A stretch of DNA of 64,000 nt from Chlorophyllum brunneum (taxonomy: Eukaryota; Basidiomycota; Agaricomycetes; Agaricales; Agaricaceae). Shown here piece after piece: positions 23,481-34,481 of the stretch (positions within the stretch are counted from its first letter, which is position 1; every line of letters starts with the position of its first letter). The DNA lies in NCBI GenBank assembly GCA_963576785.1, contig OY756140.1, positions 992,001-1,056,000 of the forward strand. Direction: 5' to 3'. The notes below the pieces were generated by a model. That model ran no database searches, was not told where the DNA came from, and was given only the letters and a program-made list of their open reading frames with translations. Both the position numbers and the translations under genes were made by a program.

Positions 23481-24352
23481 GTTTATGTTCTTCAAGAGTT
23501 GTTTGGTGATGTACCGCAGCATTTTTGCGGGCGGTATGCGTTTTACTACGCAACCGGAACCAGACCATCAGAGGCTGGGATTTCAACCACATCGTGGTCA
23601 ATTACATCATCCGCTGTACTTGCCAGACTATTTGGGACAGAGGGTTGGGTAAGGACGGACATTTGTACACTTTCCGATTGTAACCTCAGGTATATTATCA
23701 TGAATAGAGAGCAAAAGACCAAAGGTACGCTGGTGTAAATAGAAAAACCTGTAAGATAGACGTGACGAGGAGAAGGTTAAATGCACCGGGTTATTTGGGA
23801 ATGGTTTGACCGGAGATTTTCTGGGGGGGGATGAATGGCGGAGAAGGTAGCTGAGGTAATCATTATGGTTTCACCATTCTGCCATATGTCGGTCGGAAGA
23901 TGAAAGCGTGCGACGGGACATTATTTTAAACGGGGGTCTGTAGGTTATTTCGAGTATGTTGCCGAAGAATGCAGGGAGGTATCCGGAGATGTCCTACAAA
24001 CGAGTGGCCGGAAAAATGGGGATTGAACACGTTGAATGCTGGTCAGTCGTTGTCCTCAGCCACAGATGATCAGAGATCAGGGAGATGGTTACCGGGATAG
24101 ACTCTCGGACTATCACTGCGAAGTGCGTTCAAAAAATTCCATCGTTCTTCGGACAGCTGTGGTCTAGCAAATGTTCTGTTCAAGGAGAGAGTGGTGTGCT
24201 AAAAAAAAAAGCGTTAAGGAATGGAGTTTGTTTGGGCATTGTTTGTCCCAACTTTTTTTCTGGTCATTCACATTCGTATTGCTCCTTGGATGCCAGCGCT
24301 GGCTTCTCTCACAAACTCTTCTCATGCTCCTCGGACAGTGTCTAAAAAAGTT
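23481..24352. other. Intergenic region upstream of the Utp17-like gene
   Basis: 872 bp without a supported gene. It contains short G and A homopolymers near 23821 and 24200 and the promoter of the WD40 gene. An upstream ORF (24221 onward) runs in frame into that gene but is low in coding character. Confidence 0.45.
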
Positions 24353-27300
24353 ATGAACTCGAAAAAAGGCAAAGCAAAAGAAACTCTCTCAACGCCGTTG
24401 TCGAACCACAATGCCGTACCAAGTGCACAGGCCACGATCTGGGATGGCGCAGAGGTTCCTTGGGAGTGGGCATCTATCACATCTCCGGCTGCGAGCAAAT
24501 TATCTCCAATATTCACAAAAGACGGAGGGTGCGTTTGCTAACCTCGAGCCACTATTTCGTGGTGTTCACGCGACCTTCAAAGCTATTTCTTTTCTCTTGT
24601 CGGTTCATCTGTGCAGATTCATTCGGTCGTCACCGGTCAAGTTGTATCTACCCTAACTGCTCCAACCGCCAAAGCTTCAGGAACTGGCCAAACAAATGCC
24701 TTCTCTTGCGCAGTCATCAATCCCCACAATCCGTTCCAGTTGATCACTGGCTCTTTGGCTGGATGTCTGATGATCTGGGATTTCTTAGATGGCGCTTTAC
24801 TGCGGACTATCGATATCGCTCAGCCCATTCATATGCTCTGTGCGCATGAGCAGTTCAGAGACTACGTCTTTGTTGCGGCATCTCGTCCGTCCAAAGGCGC
24901 AAAACAGGGTATGTCAGTCTGTTTTCTATGGTAAAAGTACTTATTAATATTTATCGCTCTTTTATCTCTCTATAAGAAAACAACGCTGCTGTCATGCGAG
25001 TTTCGCTACGAAACGTCGACGCCTCCACGAACTCGACTTCTCAGAGATCTGCAGAAATATCAGCTGTGGGAAAGACTAGGTTTCCAACAGGTTTGGCGAT
25101 TTCGCCCAGTGGTGCCTGGCTTGTCGCCACCGCCGGGCACAAGGTTTATGTTGCCAAAACTTCAGCTTTGACGGCGGGCTTCACAAAGTATGTGTCTCCT
25201 GAACGCCTTACTTGTTTGGCTTTCCATCCATCAGAAGAATACTTTGCAACTGGTGACGATAGAGGTGTCATTCGGTTGTGGTACTGCTTGGATGACGAAC
25301 TCGCCGTAAATGCAAGGGGTGTGGAAAAGAAGTCGCAAACTTCGTCGATGCATTGGCACGCACATGCTGTATCCGCACTGGCGTTCACATCGAACGGTGC
25401 TTACCTGCTGAGTGGGGGCGAAGAAGCTGTTTTGGTCGTCTGGCAACTGCACACGGGGAGGAAGGAGTTTGTACCTCGAGTTGGGTCGGCGATCAATACA
25501 GTATCAGTCACGAGACCGAAAAGCGGAGAGGAGGAGTATCTTCTCGGACTTGCGGACGCAACATATGTATTTGTCAATGCTGGTAGTTTGAGGATGTCGA
25601 GAACCTATTCTCGGGTGAAAATCGGTGCGCCGCGACACATTTTACTTCAAGAATATGATCCTAAATGACGCCCACGTTATGTTCAGATCCTGATCTATAT
25701 GTCCATGATCACTCGTTCTCAAAATCAATTACTGCACCTCTAGCCGTACATACACTATCGTCCACGATCCTCCTGCCTTCATCTCACCCGTCTTCGCTGC
25801 AAGTCTACTCTCCCTCAACATCTACATTGGTCTCAGAACTTGAAGTGTCACCTTCAAACCGCGTGTCCAGACGAGAGGATAAGCCGGTCGAAAATTCTAA
25901 AATTGAGCACTGCGTGATCTCGCCCTCGGGACACTGGATGGCAACCGTAGATGTGCGAGAGGGAGACGGGGACTTCAGAGCGGAGGTCTACCTGAAGCTT
26001 TGGGCATGGGACGAAAGGAACGCGGCCTGGGTACTCAACACCCGTATTGATAAGCCCCATGCAGACAAGAAGGTTACTTTGGTGGTATTTAGCTCTGGGC
26101 AGGTGGAAGATATGCCACTACAATTGGTTACTACGGGAGAAGACGGTGTCGTAAAGGTATGGCGTCTGAGAAATCGGAAGCTGAGGGGTGGGGAAAAGGA
26201 AGGTCAGTATTCGTGATTCATCACTGCGACCCCATTTTACTTATCATACCTGTAGAGTTCTGGGTGACGCGAACCACCCTCAAATACCATTCGGAGAAGC
26301 CGCGATGTGCCTCCTGGTCTCACGATGGATCATTGCTCGCCGTCAGCTATGAGTCTTGTGTCATCGTCTATGAAACTACAGTGTATGCTGTGCTGCAGGC
26401 CCTCACGTCACCTGAGTGCATGAGCCCACAATCTGTGCATTTCATCGGAGGGAGAAATTTACTTGTTGGAGGTCGCACCCACTTGGTTCTTTGGGATGTC
26501 CCAACACATACTGGTGGGTAATACCTACTGAGAAGCTTACACTAGTTATTTAACCCTAATTTCAGTTTCATGGCATCATTCTGTCGCAAACAAAATCCAG
26601 TCAATTAGCACCCATCCTTCCGGATCGTCTTTCGCCGTCTTTCAGGAACTCGATCCAGCCGAGTCCCCGACCACACGGATATCCTTCTTTAGTCTCCGGT
26701 GCCCTAACCCGACTAAAGTGTATACCTTGCCTTTCACTCTACGGAGTAAAGCTTGGTATGCAAACACGGCCCAGCCTTTCCAATATTCATTTTTAGGTAT
26801 CAGCCAGAATTGGAGTGTCGTAGCGTTTGGCGACTCCGTCAATCTGACTCAAGAGGACACCTCCGCAAGGGGGTTGAACATCGATACGGCTGCTCGGAAA
26901 CCAACGTTATTCCAGGATATTTTTGGTTCCTCTGCATTTGTCGATCTTACCAGTTTGTCTTCGCCCGGATCAGACCCAATTCAACATCAGGTTCCGCTGT
27001 CATCAAAATCTGCTGAGACAATTTTCGATACCCCAGCATATCTTACGCCAGCCCTTAACACATTTTTTGACCCCTTGATCCACACTTTCCTGAGGAAGAG
27101 GGTGACAGAGGATCGACCTCCCTCCGATACATCGAAGATGGACATCGGCGAAGACGAAGCGGAAGAGGAGCCATTGGTGGTGAGACCTGCGCACGGGCGC
27201 AGGATCACGTCGCCGGAGGTTAAGGATCTTGTTGGGTTGTTCAGAAAACATGCCATCCAAGGTGAGCCCCAATGATCACCCACAGGTCTGCTTTTTCATT

Positions 27301-27526
27301 GTGATTCACAGATCGAACACCCTTCTCACACACTGTCAAGATCAACGGTAAACCCGCAAATGGACGAGATCTTACACCAACACCATCCAAAACCCTCAAC
27401 GGCGCTTCTCGCAAAGCGAAAACGCCTATTACTGCTTCCGATAGTTCATCAGACTCGAATTCATCATCACCAATGGTCAACGGAAGGAAGCGCAAAAAGC
27501 TGCAAGTGGGATACTTAGCAAAGTAA
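24353..27526 (+). CDS. UTP17: WD40 U3 snoRNP subunit Utp17/Nan1 (WDR75)
   Basis: This is a predicted t-UTP component of the small-subunit processome, needed for pre-rRNA transcription and early processing in the nucleolus. Seven exons (24353-24528, 24583-24908, 24977-25624, 25687-26202, 26256-26513, 26566-27261, 27312-27526) give 944 aa. WD-type repeats include GSLAGCLMIWDFLDG, DDRGVIRLWYCLDD and LLSGGEEAVLVVWQLHTGRK. The segments EFVPRVGSAINTVSV, LNTRIDKPHADKKVTLVVF and TTGEDGVVKVWRL match WDR75 order and spacing. The C-terminus is basic (NGRKRKKLQVGYLAK). The ATG at 24353 is chosen because the upstream ORF extension is hydrophobic and unlike the family. Confidence 0.92.
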
Positions 27527-27754
27527 CCTGACTGCAAGCACATGCATTCATTATGTAACGGCTACGCTGTAGCACTATATGGTACATGTCTAATTACGAT
27601 GTACAGTAAGTCACTGCCACCCGTATAAAGAAAACAAATTGCGACGAAAGCAGGAAAGCAAAGAAAGCAGAAGAGCAATTAGGTATGATAACTCTGTCAC
27701 AAAGAACAAGCGTAGACAGTTGGAGTGATTTTAAAACAGAAGGTCTGGGACCGG

Positions 27755-29644
27755 TTAGTCTAGGGATTGCTCCTCGTCAAGAATCTTGGAGGGATGGCTA
27801 TGAGGCAGTAGTGTTGGGGTCAGTTGTCGAAGGATATTCCTTTCACCAGTGGACAGCTCCATCCAATACGGTTGGGCGATGTAAACCTTGTCGACGCCGT
27901 ACCCAACATGCCTTCGTAGAGTCAAGAACCTGCATAGAGCTGGCCAAGGGCTGTAATTGACATCGAGGCAATTAAGGCTGGGGAAGAGGATATGTGTGGG
28001 ATCGGTGATTATGTTGTCAATGAGACTTGGATACTCATCGAGCGTCCTGGGGTCGAAGTGGAAGGCATCCCAGAATGATTCACTGATCTTGGATACCTGC
28101 AAGAACTTCACTTCAGGCATGGATGCAAACAGACGGATGAGGGCCCGAGTTCCATGTTCCTCTGGCGCGAGCTCAATGGACACCATCGTCAACAACCGGA
28201 CTTTAGGAAACAGACCAGTTAGCTGTTCGAAGAGTGTGGTATAATCCTCCCCCGTAAAACCGTAGAGTGCTAATTCCCTCAAATCAGGGGCGAGGAGGAT
28301 GGACAGCACAAACTGCGCATAGTTAAGTGCAAAGTCTGCTAGAATAAGACTTTTGAGCTTGTGCAACGTTACGGGGGGGTGACGCTCGGCAGGTGGCCTC
28401 CACTTGGGCCCAGCACCATGCAACACTAGCCGGTCAAGGTTAGGACAGTCCAGGAGGATGTCGCGGAAGCGGTCCATATCTGGAGCTGAATCGAGTGGGA
28501 CACGACGAATGTCGAGAGTGGCGAGGTGCTTGAGTGTTGTTCGTGTCCAGTCAATGTGAAGACCTGAGATGGCGAAGCAGCGAAGGCTGGGCACATAGGC
28601 ACCGCCAAGGAGTGGAAGGGGTCTGAGCGGAGATGAGCTGAGTGGTTGATCAGGCCCAAGTTGGATGTATGGAGGGCCTAGACGATGGACCTCTAGGCGT
28701 TTCAGGATACAGGGGATTTTTTGCATGCCAAAGGCCTGTAGCCAGCGTAATAATGCGAGGCCTGCCTCCCACTCCTGCACTGCGACGCTCAGAGTGCGTA
28801 ACTGACTCCTTCGTGGAGTCAGATGGTCCAGGATATTCTTCATATCCTCCTGCATCAATGGTCTCTCCTGCGTATCCCTGAGTCGGATGTCCATGGGTGC
28901 CGAGCCGCACCTCTCAACCATGAGTTTCGAAAACGCAAGTTTTTCAGGAGAGTCCACTCGATAACAGAAAGTATTCCAGAGTGTGGGGTCCCCAACCACC
29001 AACTTCCGCCATAGTTTGGAAGTACCACTCAGAGCCAGCCGACTACGATTGCACTCCTGGGGGTCGTTCGCTGACCAGACGACATAGTGAAAAACGGTGC
29101 TCAGGATCTCCAGAGGAAGCTCGTTTATTCGAAACAACCTTCCAAAACGAGCCGAGTAATCCAGTCGAGCAATCATGATCATCTCGGTCAGAGGCACATG
29201 CAGCAGCGGGTGAAGCCTCTTAACCGCTTCCTCCAATAGGTATATCACCGCCAATCGACGCTTCGTATCCCACCGGTATCGATGTAGCTCTTGTATTGAG
29301 AGCATACGAGGCGTCCATGAAAGGACATTCTCGGTATAGATCCGCTTGCTAACGTTCAACCATTCTTCTGCTGAACGCAACTTGCCATGAATCTGACGTA
29401 TTGGAAAACTTCGGAGGAGTTCCTCAAGTTCATCCACTAGCCTTGAACCGGGAAATGTGCGGAGGTAGGAACGAATAGCTGATGGCTCGGGAATTCGCTG
29501 GACTAGGTGGTCAACAGGGGCATGTAGAGAGGGTGGTAGGAGCCCCGAGGCAGATGGCGCAGGTTGATGTTTATGTGGCATCGAATGTACCATGTTGAAG
29601 AAGATGGATCCTCTGACCAGCGGGGTATAAGAATAGAGCATCAA
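27755..29644 (-). CDS. F-box protein with leucine-rich C-terminus
   Basis: This is a predicted substrate receptor of an SCF ubiquitin ligase. It is a single 629-codon exon, convergent with the Utp17-like gene. The F-box-like region spans about residues 171-220 (INELPLEILSTVFHYVVW, then GTSKLWRKLVVGDPTLWNTF). The following 380 residues have irregular Leu-rich repeats (for example LKSLILADFALNYAQFVL and LDRLVLHGAG). A basic/helical block precedes the F-box (residues 60-160). Several ATGs occur in the first 25 codons, so the start could be up to 22 residues further in. Such proteins are numerous and rapidly diverging in Agaricomycetes, and the substrate cannot be inferred. Confidence 0.8.
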   Translation of the reverse strand: MMLYSYTPLVRGSIFFNMVHSMPHKHQPAPSASGLLPPSLHAPVDHLVQRIPEPSAIRSYLRTFPGSRLVDELEELLRSFPIRQIHGKLRSAEEWLNVSKRIYTENVLSWTPRMLSIQELHRYRWDTKRRLAVIYLLEEAVKRLHPLLHVPLTEMIMIARLDYSARFGRLFRINELPLEILSTVFHYVVWSANDPQECNRSRLALSGTSKLWRKLVVGDPTLWNTFCYRVDSPEKLAFSKLMVERCGSAPMDIRLRDTQERPLMQEDMKNILDHLTPRRSQLRTLSVAVQEWEAGLALLRWLQAFGMQKIPCILKRLEVHRLGPPYIQLGPDQPLSSSPLRPLPLLGGAYVPSLRCFAISGLHIDWTRTTLKHLATLDIRRVPLDSAPDMDRFRDILLDCPNLDRLVLHGAGPKWRPPAERHPPVTLHKLKSLILADFALNYAQFVLSILLAPDLRELALYGFTGEDYTTLFEQLTGLFPKVRLLTMVSIELAPEEHGTRALIRLFASMPEVKFLQVSKISESFWDAFHFDPRTLDEYPSLIDNIITDPTHILFPSLNCLDVNYSPWPALCRFLTLRRHVGYGVDKVYIAQPYWMELSTGERNILRQLTPTLLPHSHPSKILDEEQSLD

Positions 29645-29676
29645 GTTCAGCTACATGTGATAGATCACATATAACG

Positions 29677-30030
29677 TCAGCTCGCGCTGGGGTTTGACGT
29701 GTCAAGGGACCACATACGAGGGGTAATGCAACGAATTTTTAGAGCCGAAACCTGCTCAGGGATCTCCAGCCGCAAGCAGAACGAAGTTGTTCGTGAGGGA
29801 GGTGGGGCTTCCAACAGGCGCCTGAGGTGATGTTCGAAGTACCTGGGGAAGCGGTTGTAAGACCAAATACATGGTGGACCCACAGTGACAAATACAGACC
29901 TACAGGCAGATTCCAGGAGAGTGATCCGGGTAGGCGGCGATATGGATGCGCTACTGGTTAATGCAAGACGCGGAGAGCTGAGCCAGAAGCTCCCGAGGAT
30001 AGATATCTTTTATAGGAATTGTAGGTGACT
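29677..30030 (-). pseudogene. Possible degenerate F-box-like fragment
   Basis: Just upstream of the intact F-box gene, the minus strand has two coding-like pieces in different frames. One is IKDIYPRELLAQLSASCINQ, which recalls an F-box start. The other is RITLLESACRSVFVTVGPPC, leading on to WSYNRFPRYFEHHLRRLLEA. They are separated by a frame change with no room for an intron. This looks like a decayed F-box gene or the unspliced remains of one, but similarity is weak. Confidence 0.28.
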
Positions 30031-30588
30031 GACTCGGCATATGGGAGTTCTGGAAGGTGCGTGTTAGTCATGGGGGTGAAGAGGATTGTGACTGGCAGGA
30101 AGGCTATTAACTGACACAAATGGAGATGGCCGAAAGTAAATATGTGATGGCAAGGGACAATGTTCAACTGCAGCGAGCATTGCATGTCATCGGAGTTGGG
30201 AAGACATCACACCACACCCGCATGATACGCTCTAATACATAGAGAATCAGTGATGGCCGGCCCACGATGGCATATCTGAGCCCAGGTACTGGGGAGAGAG
30301 GTGCTGGGTGAAGGGCTTCAGAGAATTTTGGTGTGCGGGTGAAGGAATATGTCAGCTGCTTCGGCTAAGCGTCAAACACCCACACCCTCGACACTATCAC
30401 ACTTGACGCCATCATTTCACGTCCCATCCGCCCTTGTCCATATCACATGGGCAGTTCGGAATGCTACAGTCGTGTGTGAAACTGGTCGAATCAAATACAC
30501 ATACTTTACACGGTACAGGTCAATAGCACTACAGTGATACATATGACATAGAACGATGTGAAACAGTAACAGTAACATATCGAAGCAC
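30031..30588. other. Intergenic region downstream of the PB1-domain gene
   Basis: No supported gene. It contains the 3' flank of the PB1 gene and two short ORFs (30349-30537 + and 29958-30185 -) without motifs. Confidence 0.45.
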
Positions 30589-32906
30589 TTAGTGCCACCC
30601 TCCAGGTATGTCCCTAGAGCCAGAGGCAACAGGACTCTTCGGTGCAGCAAGCATAGCTTCCAACAAGGTTGTGACAATGTCATCTTCACTGTCTTTGGCG
30701 ATAGCCCCATCAGCGGGCAGGTGATTCCTGATTTTCTGCGGCAGATCCGGGTAAGATTTCTCTGTGAAGCCCATCTATATCGACGGTGAGTATTGACTAA
30801 TTGGGTGTGTGATTACGCTTACATCCGCCAGCCTCCTACTGATCCTGTTGACGGCTCGCGTGAAGAGGTCTTCAGAAGGCCGTTCATGGCGACGCGGGAA
30901 ATGACCAAGATGGGTGTTGTGTCTCTGGGGAGCCGATCCACCAACGTTGACTATATCGAACCGCGGAAAGCCATGTCTGGCATTACTAGCAATATGTGTG
31001 ATGTCTACGGTGGACTCAGCAGCAGTATCAGCGTTCTGTGAAGCGTCTCTAGAGAAATTGTTAGAAGGCTTTTCGAGGAGCCTTGTGCCACTTACGGCTC
31101 ATCCCCCTTCTTCGACGTCCTGTCCTTTTCTTTTTCCTTCCTCCTTTCATCCCTCTCGCGACGATAACGCTCCTTCTCCGCTTTGTATACCTTCTTCGCC
31201 TCTTCAACTTTGGCTTTCAAGTCCTGCGGGGAGAGGCGTTCGTGACCCTCATTGTCTGCTGACGTCTCGGGGCTGGTCTGATCGGGCCTATGCACGGTTT
31301 CTGGAGCTGCGGTTGGTACGAAAGTGTTGGTGAAGTGTGATGACGATCCGTTGTGAGGTGACAAAGTAGCACCACTAGCATTAAGAACACCGGGACCGAA
31401 TGGTGAATGCCTGGGTGGCATGGCCCAACCAGGGAAGCCGCCTCCAAGTGCAAAGTTGGGTGGCATGGTTGCACGACTCCTCCAGCCATACCTGCGACCA
31501 CCAAATGGGAAGTATCCCCCAGGTCTGGTAGCACCAAAGTCAGCTGAAGAAAACGACCCTGGCATGGGAAGTGTTTCGGCATGGTTTGTGGGCTCAGCTG
31601 GCTGGGCATTTGTGTCGTTCGAAGGCGGCAAGCCTGTATTGTCAGTTTGTTGGGTAATGGAATTTGCGGTTGTGTCAGAAGGCTGCGTGGCTCCACCCGT
31701 CTGGGTCGTTGTTTGGACTTGGCGGACCTGGGAAAAGATACTCAAGACACCCGCCAGTGCTTCAGCAACCCTCCTGCCGGCCTCTTCCTCTACCGCGCGT
31801 CGACCCTCCTGAGCCAAGTTTTCCGTGCTCCGTTGAAACTCCGCAGCGGCCTGCGAGATTGCCTCACGGTGGGTGGCCCAATAGGTGCCGCTTGTTGTGT
31901 TGCGAGCGATAGTGCGCAAGGATTCTCCAAGCTCAGGGTGTGTGGAAATGATGCTCGACACAGTGTTCAGGAACGATGCGACATCTCCGGCTAGGCTAGC
32001 CGAAGCCTGTGGAGACTGCGCAAATTGAGTAGAGTCACCCTCCAGAACCTGCGGTGTCGGTTTCGAGGTTGTCGAGTCAAATGACGGAAGCAGTGGGTCA
32101 CTGAACTCTTGTGTCTGTTCAGGCTGCTTCTCAAACGTTGACCCGTCCTGATCCAAGACTGATGTAGATACTCGAGGAGTGCTTTCGGCAGCAATAGCGG
32201 CGCCGGCATCATCGAACGAAAAGCCCTCAAAATGAGGGGATCGGTTATGGGAGCTGACGTCATAGACATGAACGGGATGTTTGTCTCCGATGTCCGCAGC
32301 GAGCAAAGACTGGGTGGACGACATTGAACGCATGGAAGGAGCTCTCTCTTTTCCCTTGTCTTCACTCGGGATGCGTGCCTCGGAGAGCTCACTATGAGCA
32401 TCTGCATTGTGCCGTCCTGCTCCAAAACTGTTATCTGGTATTCCCTTGCCAACGGTACTCGTCTCGCTTGCTACACTCTCTACGAACGCACTTGGGACCC
32501 GACTACCAGGAGTATGACCAAGAATCTCCTCGAGGGAAGGAACATTATTGACGGACTGCCATTCACCAATTTCGGGGACATCAGCATCAATGAACTGGCC
32601 GAAAGTGTTTCGAATGCCGGTCTGTGCAGGTGCCGGTGACCGTTGGTTCCGCAGGGTGAGATCGCGGACGGAGAACCTGATAGTCTCTCCAGGGAGATAA
32701 GATGAGGAATAGTAGTCGTGCAGCTCTTCGTCTGTGTTCAGCGTTATCTCCTCGTCTTCGGCATCAATGTAGGTCACTGCGACTTGATGTTGCGGAATGG
32801 AGAAAAGAGCGGAAAGCTTGTCGGAGAGTTCGTGCCAGGGTGGGTGATTTGCAAAAGAGACTCTGCGTGTAAGACTGTCGAACTTGAGCTTGAAGTGGGT
32901 GGGCAT
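30589..32906 (-). CDS. PB1-domain protein of unknown function
   Basis: This is a predicted cytosolic scaffold. Three exons (31096-32906, 30823-31048, 30589-30774) give 740 aa. The N-terminal PB1 domain (about residues 1-85) has the basic strand THFKLKFDSLTRRVSF and the acidic OPCA motif YIDAEDEEITLNTDEEL, so it may oligomerise head to tail. Then follow 350 disordered residues and a helical region DVASFLNTVSSIISTHPELG. After it come a Gly/Pro-rich stretch and a charged coiled coil (KAKVEEAKKVYKAEKERYRR). The C-terminus YPDLPQKIRNHL is reached by splicing. Without the last two introns the protein would stop at the TAA inside the first donor. It shares a 156-bp promoter with the ketopantoate reductase gene. 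Confidence 0.8.
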
Positions 32907-33062
32907 TGGGGGAAGATTGGAGGAGGAGGGGATAGTGGGCAATATAAGGAATGTGGATTCGAACTCCGCACTGCGGATGCTGCGTACAGGTAATGAGCTC
33001 GGTGTCGAAATGGGGCACGTGATACAGCAAGGTGTCTGTCGGGGAGGCGCCTGGGATGTGCA

Positions 33063-34289
33063 ATGCACCTGCATCTGCTCGGCCTTGGCTCCGTCGGCTC
33101 CTTCCTTGCCCACCACCTCAGACGCGCCGTCCCTCTCGACCACCACATCACCCTCATCCACAGACTCCCTGCCCATGCAGAACACACCCTCCTCGCCGGA
33201 AACCTCGTTCGCGTCGAGAGAAACGGCGTCGTCACGCCCTCCACCGGCTACAGGGTCGACGCCTTTGACGACCCCTCCCCCCTCTCTCGGGCCCCGTCGC
33301 CCCCAACGCGCGCGATAGATCTCGAGGACAACACAGACCGCAGCTACAACTCTCCTATAGCATCTCTCTTCGTCACCACAAAAGCCCATCAAGCTCTCCC
33401 CGCCATCTCCAAACTTGCACCCCGTCTATCCGCCAATTCCACCATCGTCCTTTTCCAAAATGGCATGGGCCTCTATGAAGAACTCGCTGCTCGGGTATTC
33501 CGCAACACCAAACAACGTCCCCATTTCATCCTCGCATCCAACACCCATGGCGTCTTCACCAAAAACTTTCACCACGTCGTCCACACCGGCCCCGGAGCCA
33601 TCGATTTCGGAATCGTCCACGACCAGACGCGCAACTTCGAAGCCAGCCTAGATGACATATCTCTCCCGCGATTCAGCCGCAACCTCCAGCTAAACGACAT
33701 CACCAATCCCCAAGATCCCCACTTTGCCCGATACAAGTCTCTCAGAGACTCTGTCGCCGCTCTGCTTCTCCTCGAACCCCTCAATACTAGATGGCGACCC
33801 ATGCACGAGATGCAAGTCATCCTCCGCCGTAAACTCGTAATCAACGCTGTCATAAACCCTCTCACCGCAATAATGGGTTGCAGGAATGGCGACATCTTCG
33901 CCTCTCCCGCTGCACATCGCCTTCTGGAATCCGTATGTTACGAAGCTTCTCACGCTTTCGCCGCCGAATTTCAGTCAGAGACCAACCAGTGGATTCATCG
34001 TCTTGAGGAACAAGGTGTAGACGTCGAAAATGTTAATGCTACTCGTCTTCCGTCATCCCTGACCAAGATAGCTTTGGAACAAGAGGTCACCAAGGTTGCG
34101 AAAGCGACTAGAGGAAACATCTCCTCCATGTTGTCGGACATCCGTCAGGGTAATCCAACAGAAATTGATTACATCAATGGTTATCTTCTCGATATCGGTC
34201 GGGCGCATAAAGTCAGGATGCCAACCAATGCCACGTTGCTGAACCTTGTCAAGTTGCGCAGTCATATACCTCTCGACCAACAGCTATGA
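33063..34289 (+). CDS. Ketopantoate reductase family enzyme (PanE/ApbA)
   Basis: This is a predicted NADPH-dependent 2-dehydropantoate 2-reductase, the step giving pantoate for coenzyme A synthesis. It is a single 408-codon exon. The Rossmann motif LHLLGLGSVGSFLAHHL is at the extreme N-terminus. The catalytic Lys is in LFVTTKAHQALPA. The C-terminal domain has LVINAVINPLTAIMGCRNG and the substrate-binding block TEIDYINGYLL, all hallmarks of the family. An insertion between strands (about residues 85-95 and 190-215) makes it longer than bacterial PanE, as in other fungi. The ATG at 33063 immediately precedes the Rossmann strand, leaving no targeting peptide, so a cytosolic location is likely. 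Fungi often have several paralogues, so the substrate may differ. Confidence 0.88.
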   Translation: MHLHLLGLGSVGSFLAHHLRRAVPLDHHITLIHRLPAHAEHTLLAGNLVRVERNGVVTPSTGYRVDAFDDPSPLSRAPSPPTRAIDLEDNTDRSYNSPIASLFVTTKAHQALPAISKLAPRLSANSTIVLFQNGMGLYEELAARVFRNTKQRPHFILASNTHGVFTKNFHHVVHTGPGAIDFGIVHDQTRNFEASLDDISLPRFSRNLQLNDITNPQDPHFARYKSLRDSVAALLLLEPLNTRWRPMHEMQVILRRKLVINAVINPLTAIMGCRNGDIFASPAAHRLLESVCYEASHAFAAEFQSETNQWIHRLEEQGVDVENVNATRLPSSLTKIALEQEVTKVAKATRGNISSMLSDIRQGNPTEIDYINGYLLDIGRAHKVRMPTNATLLNLVKLRSHIPLDQQL

Positions 34290-34481
34290 CCCTCTCTCCA
34301 CCCAGCGTTCCCAATCACTGTCTAGCTCAATACCCAACATATCACCGTTCCCGTTTTTCCAATGCTCACACCAACCCTACGTGTTCCACCCCCAGCAATC
34401 CGCTTTACCACCAGTTCCCGTTCTCGCCTAAACAAAAAAAGTTTATTGTAATACCTGGCCATACACAATACTGTCTATTGA

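Noticed and set aside
23821..23835. Homopolymer G run as a possible structural element
   Set aside because: A single short G tract without further G runs nearby; simple slippage is sufficient.
32945..32980. A tRNA-like B box (GAGTTCGAATCCAC on the minus strand)
   Set aside because: The flanking bases do not form a T-arm stem, and no A box or acceptor stem lies at the right distance; it is 5' flanking sequence of the PB1 gene.
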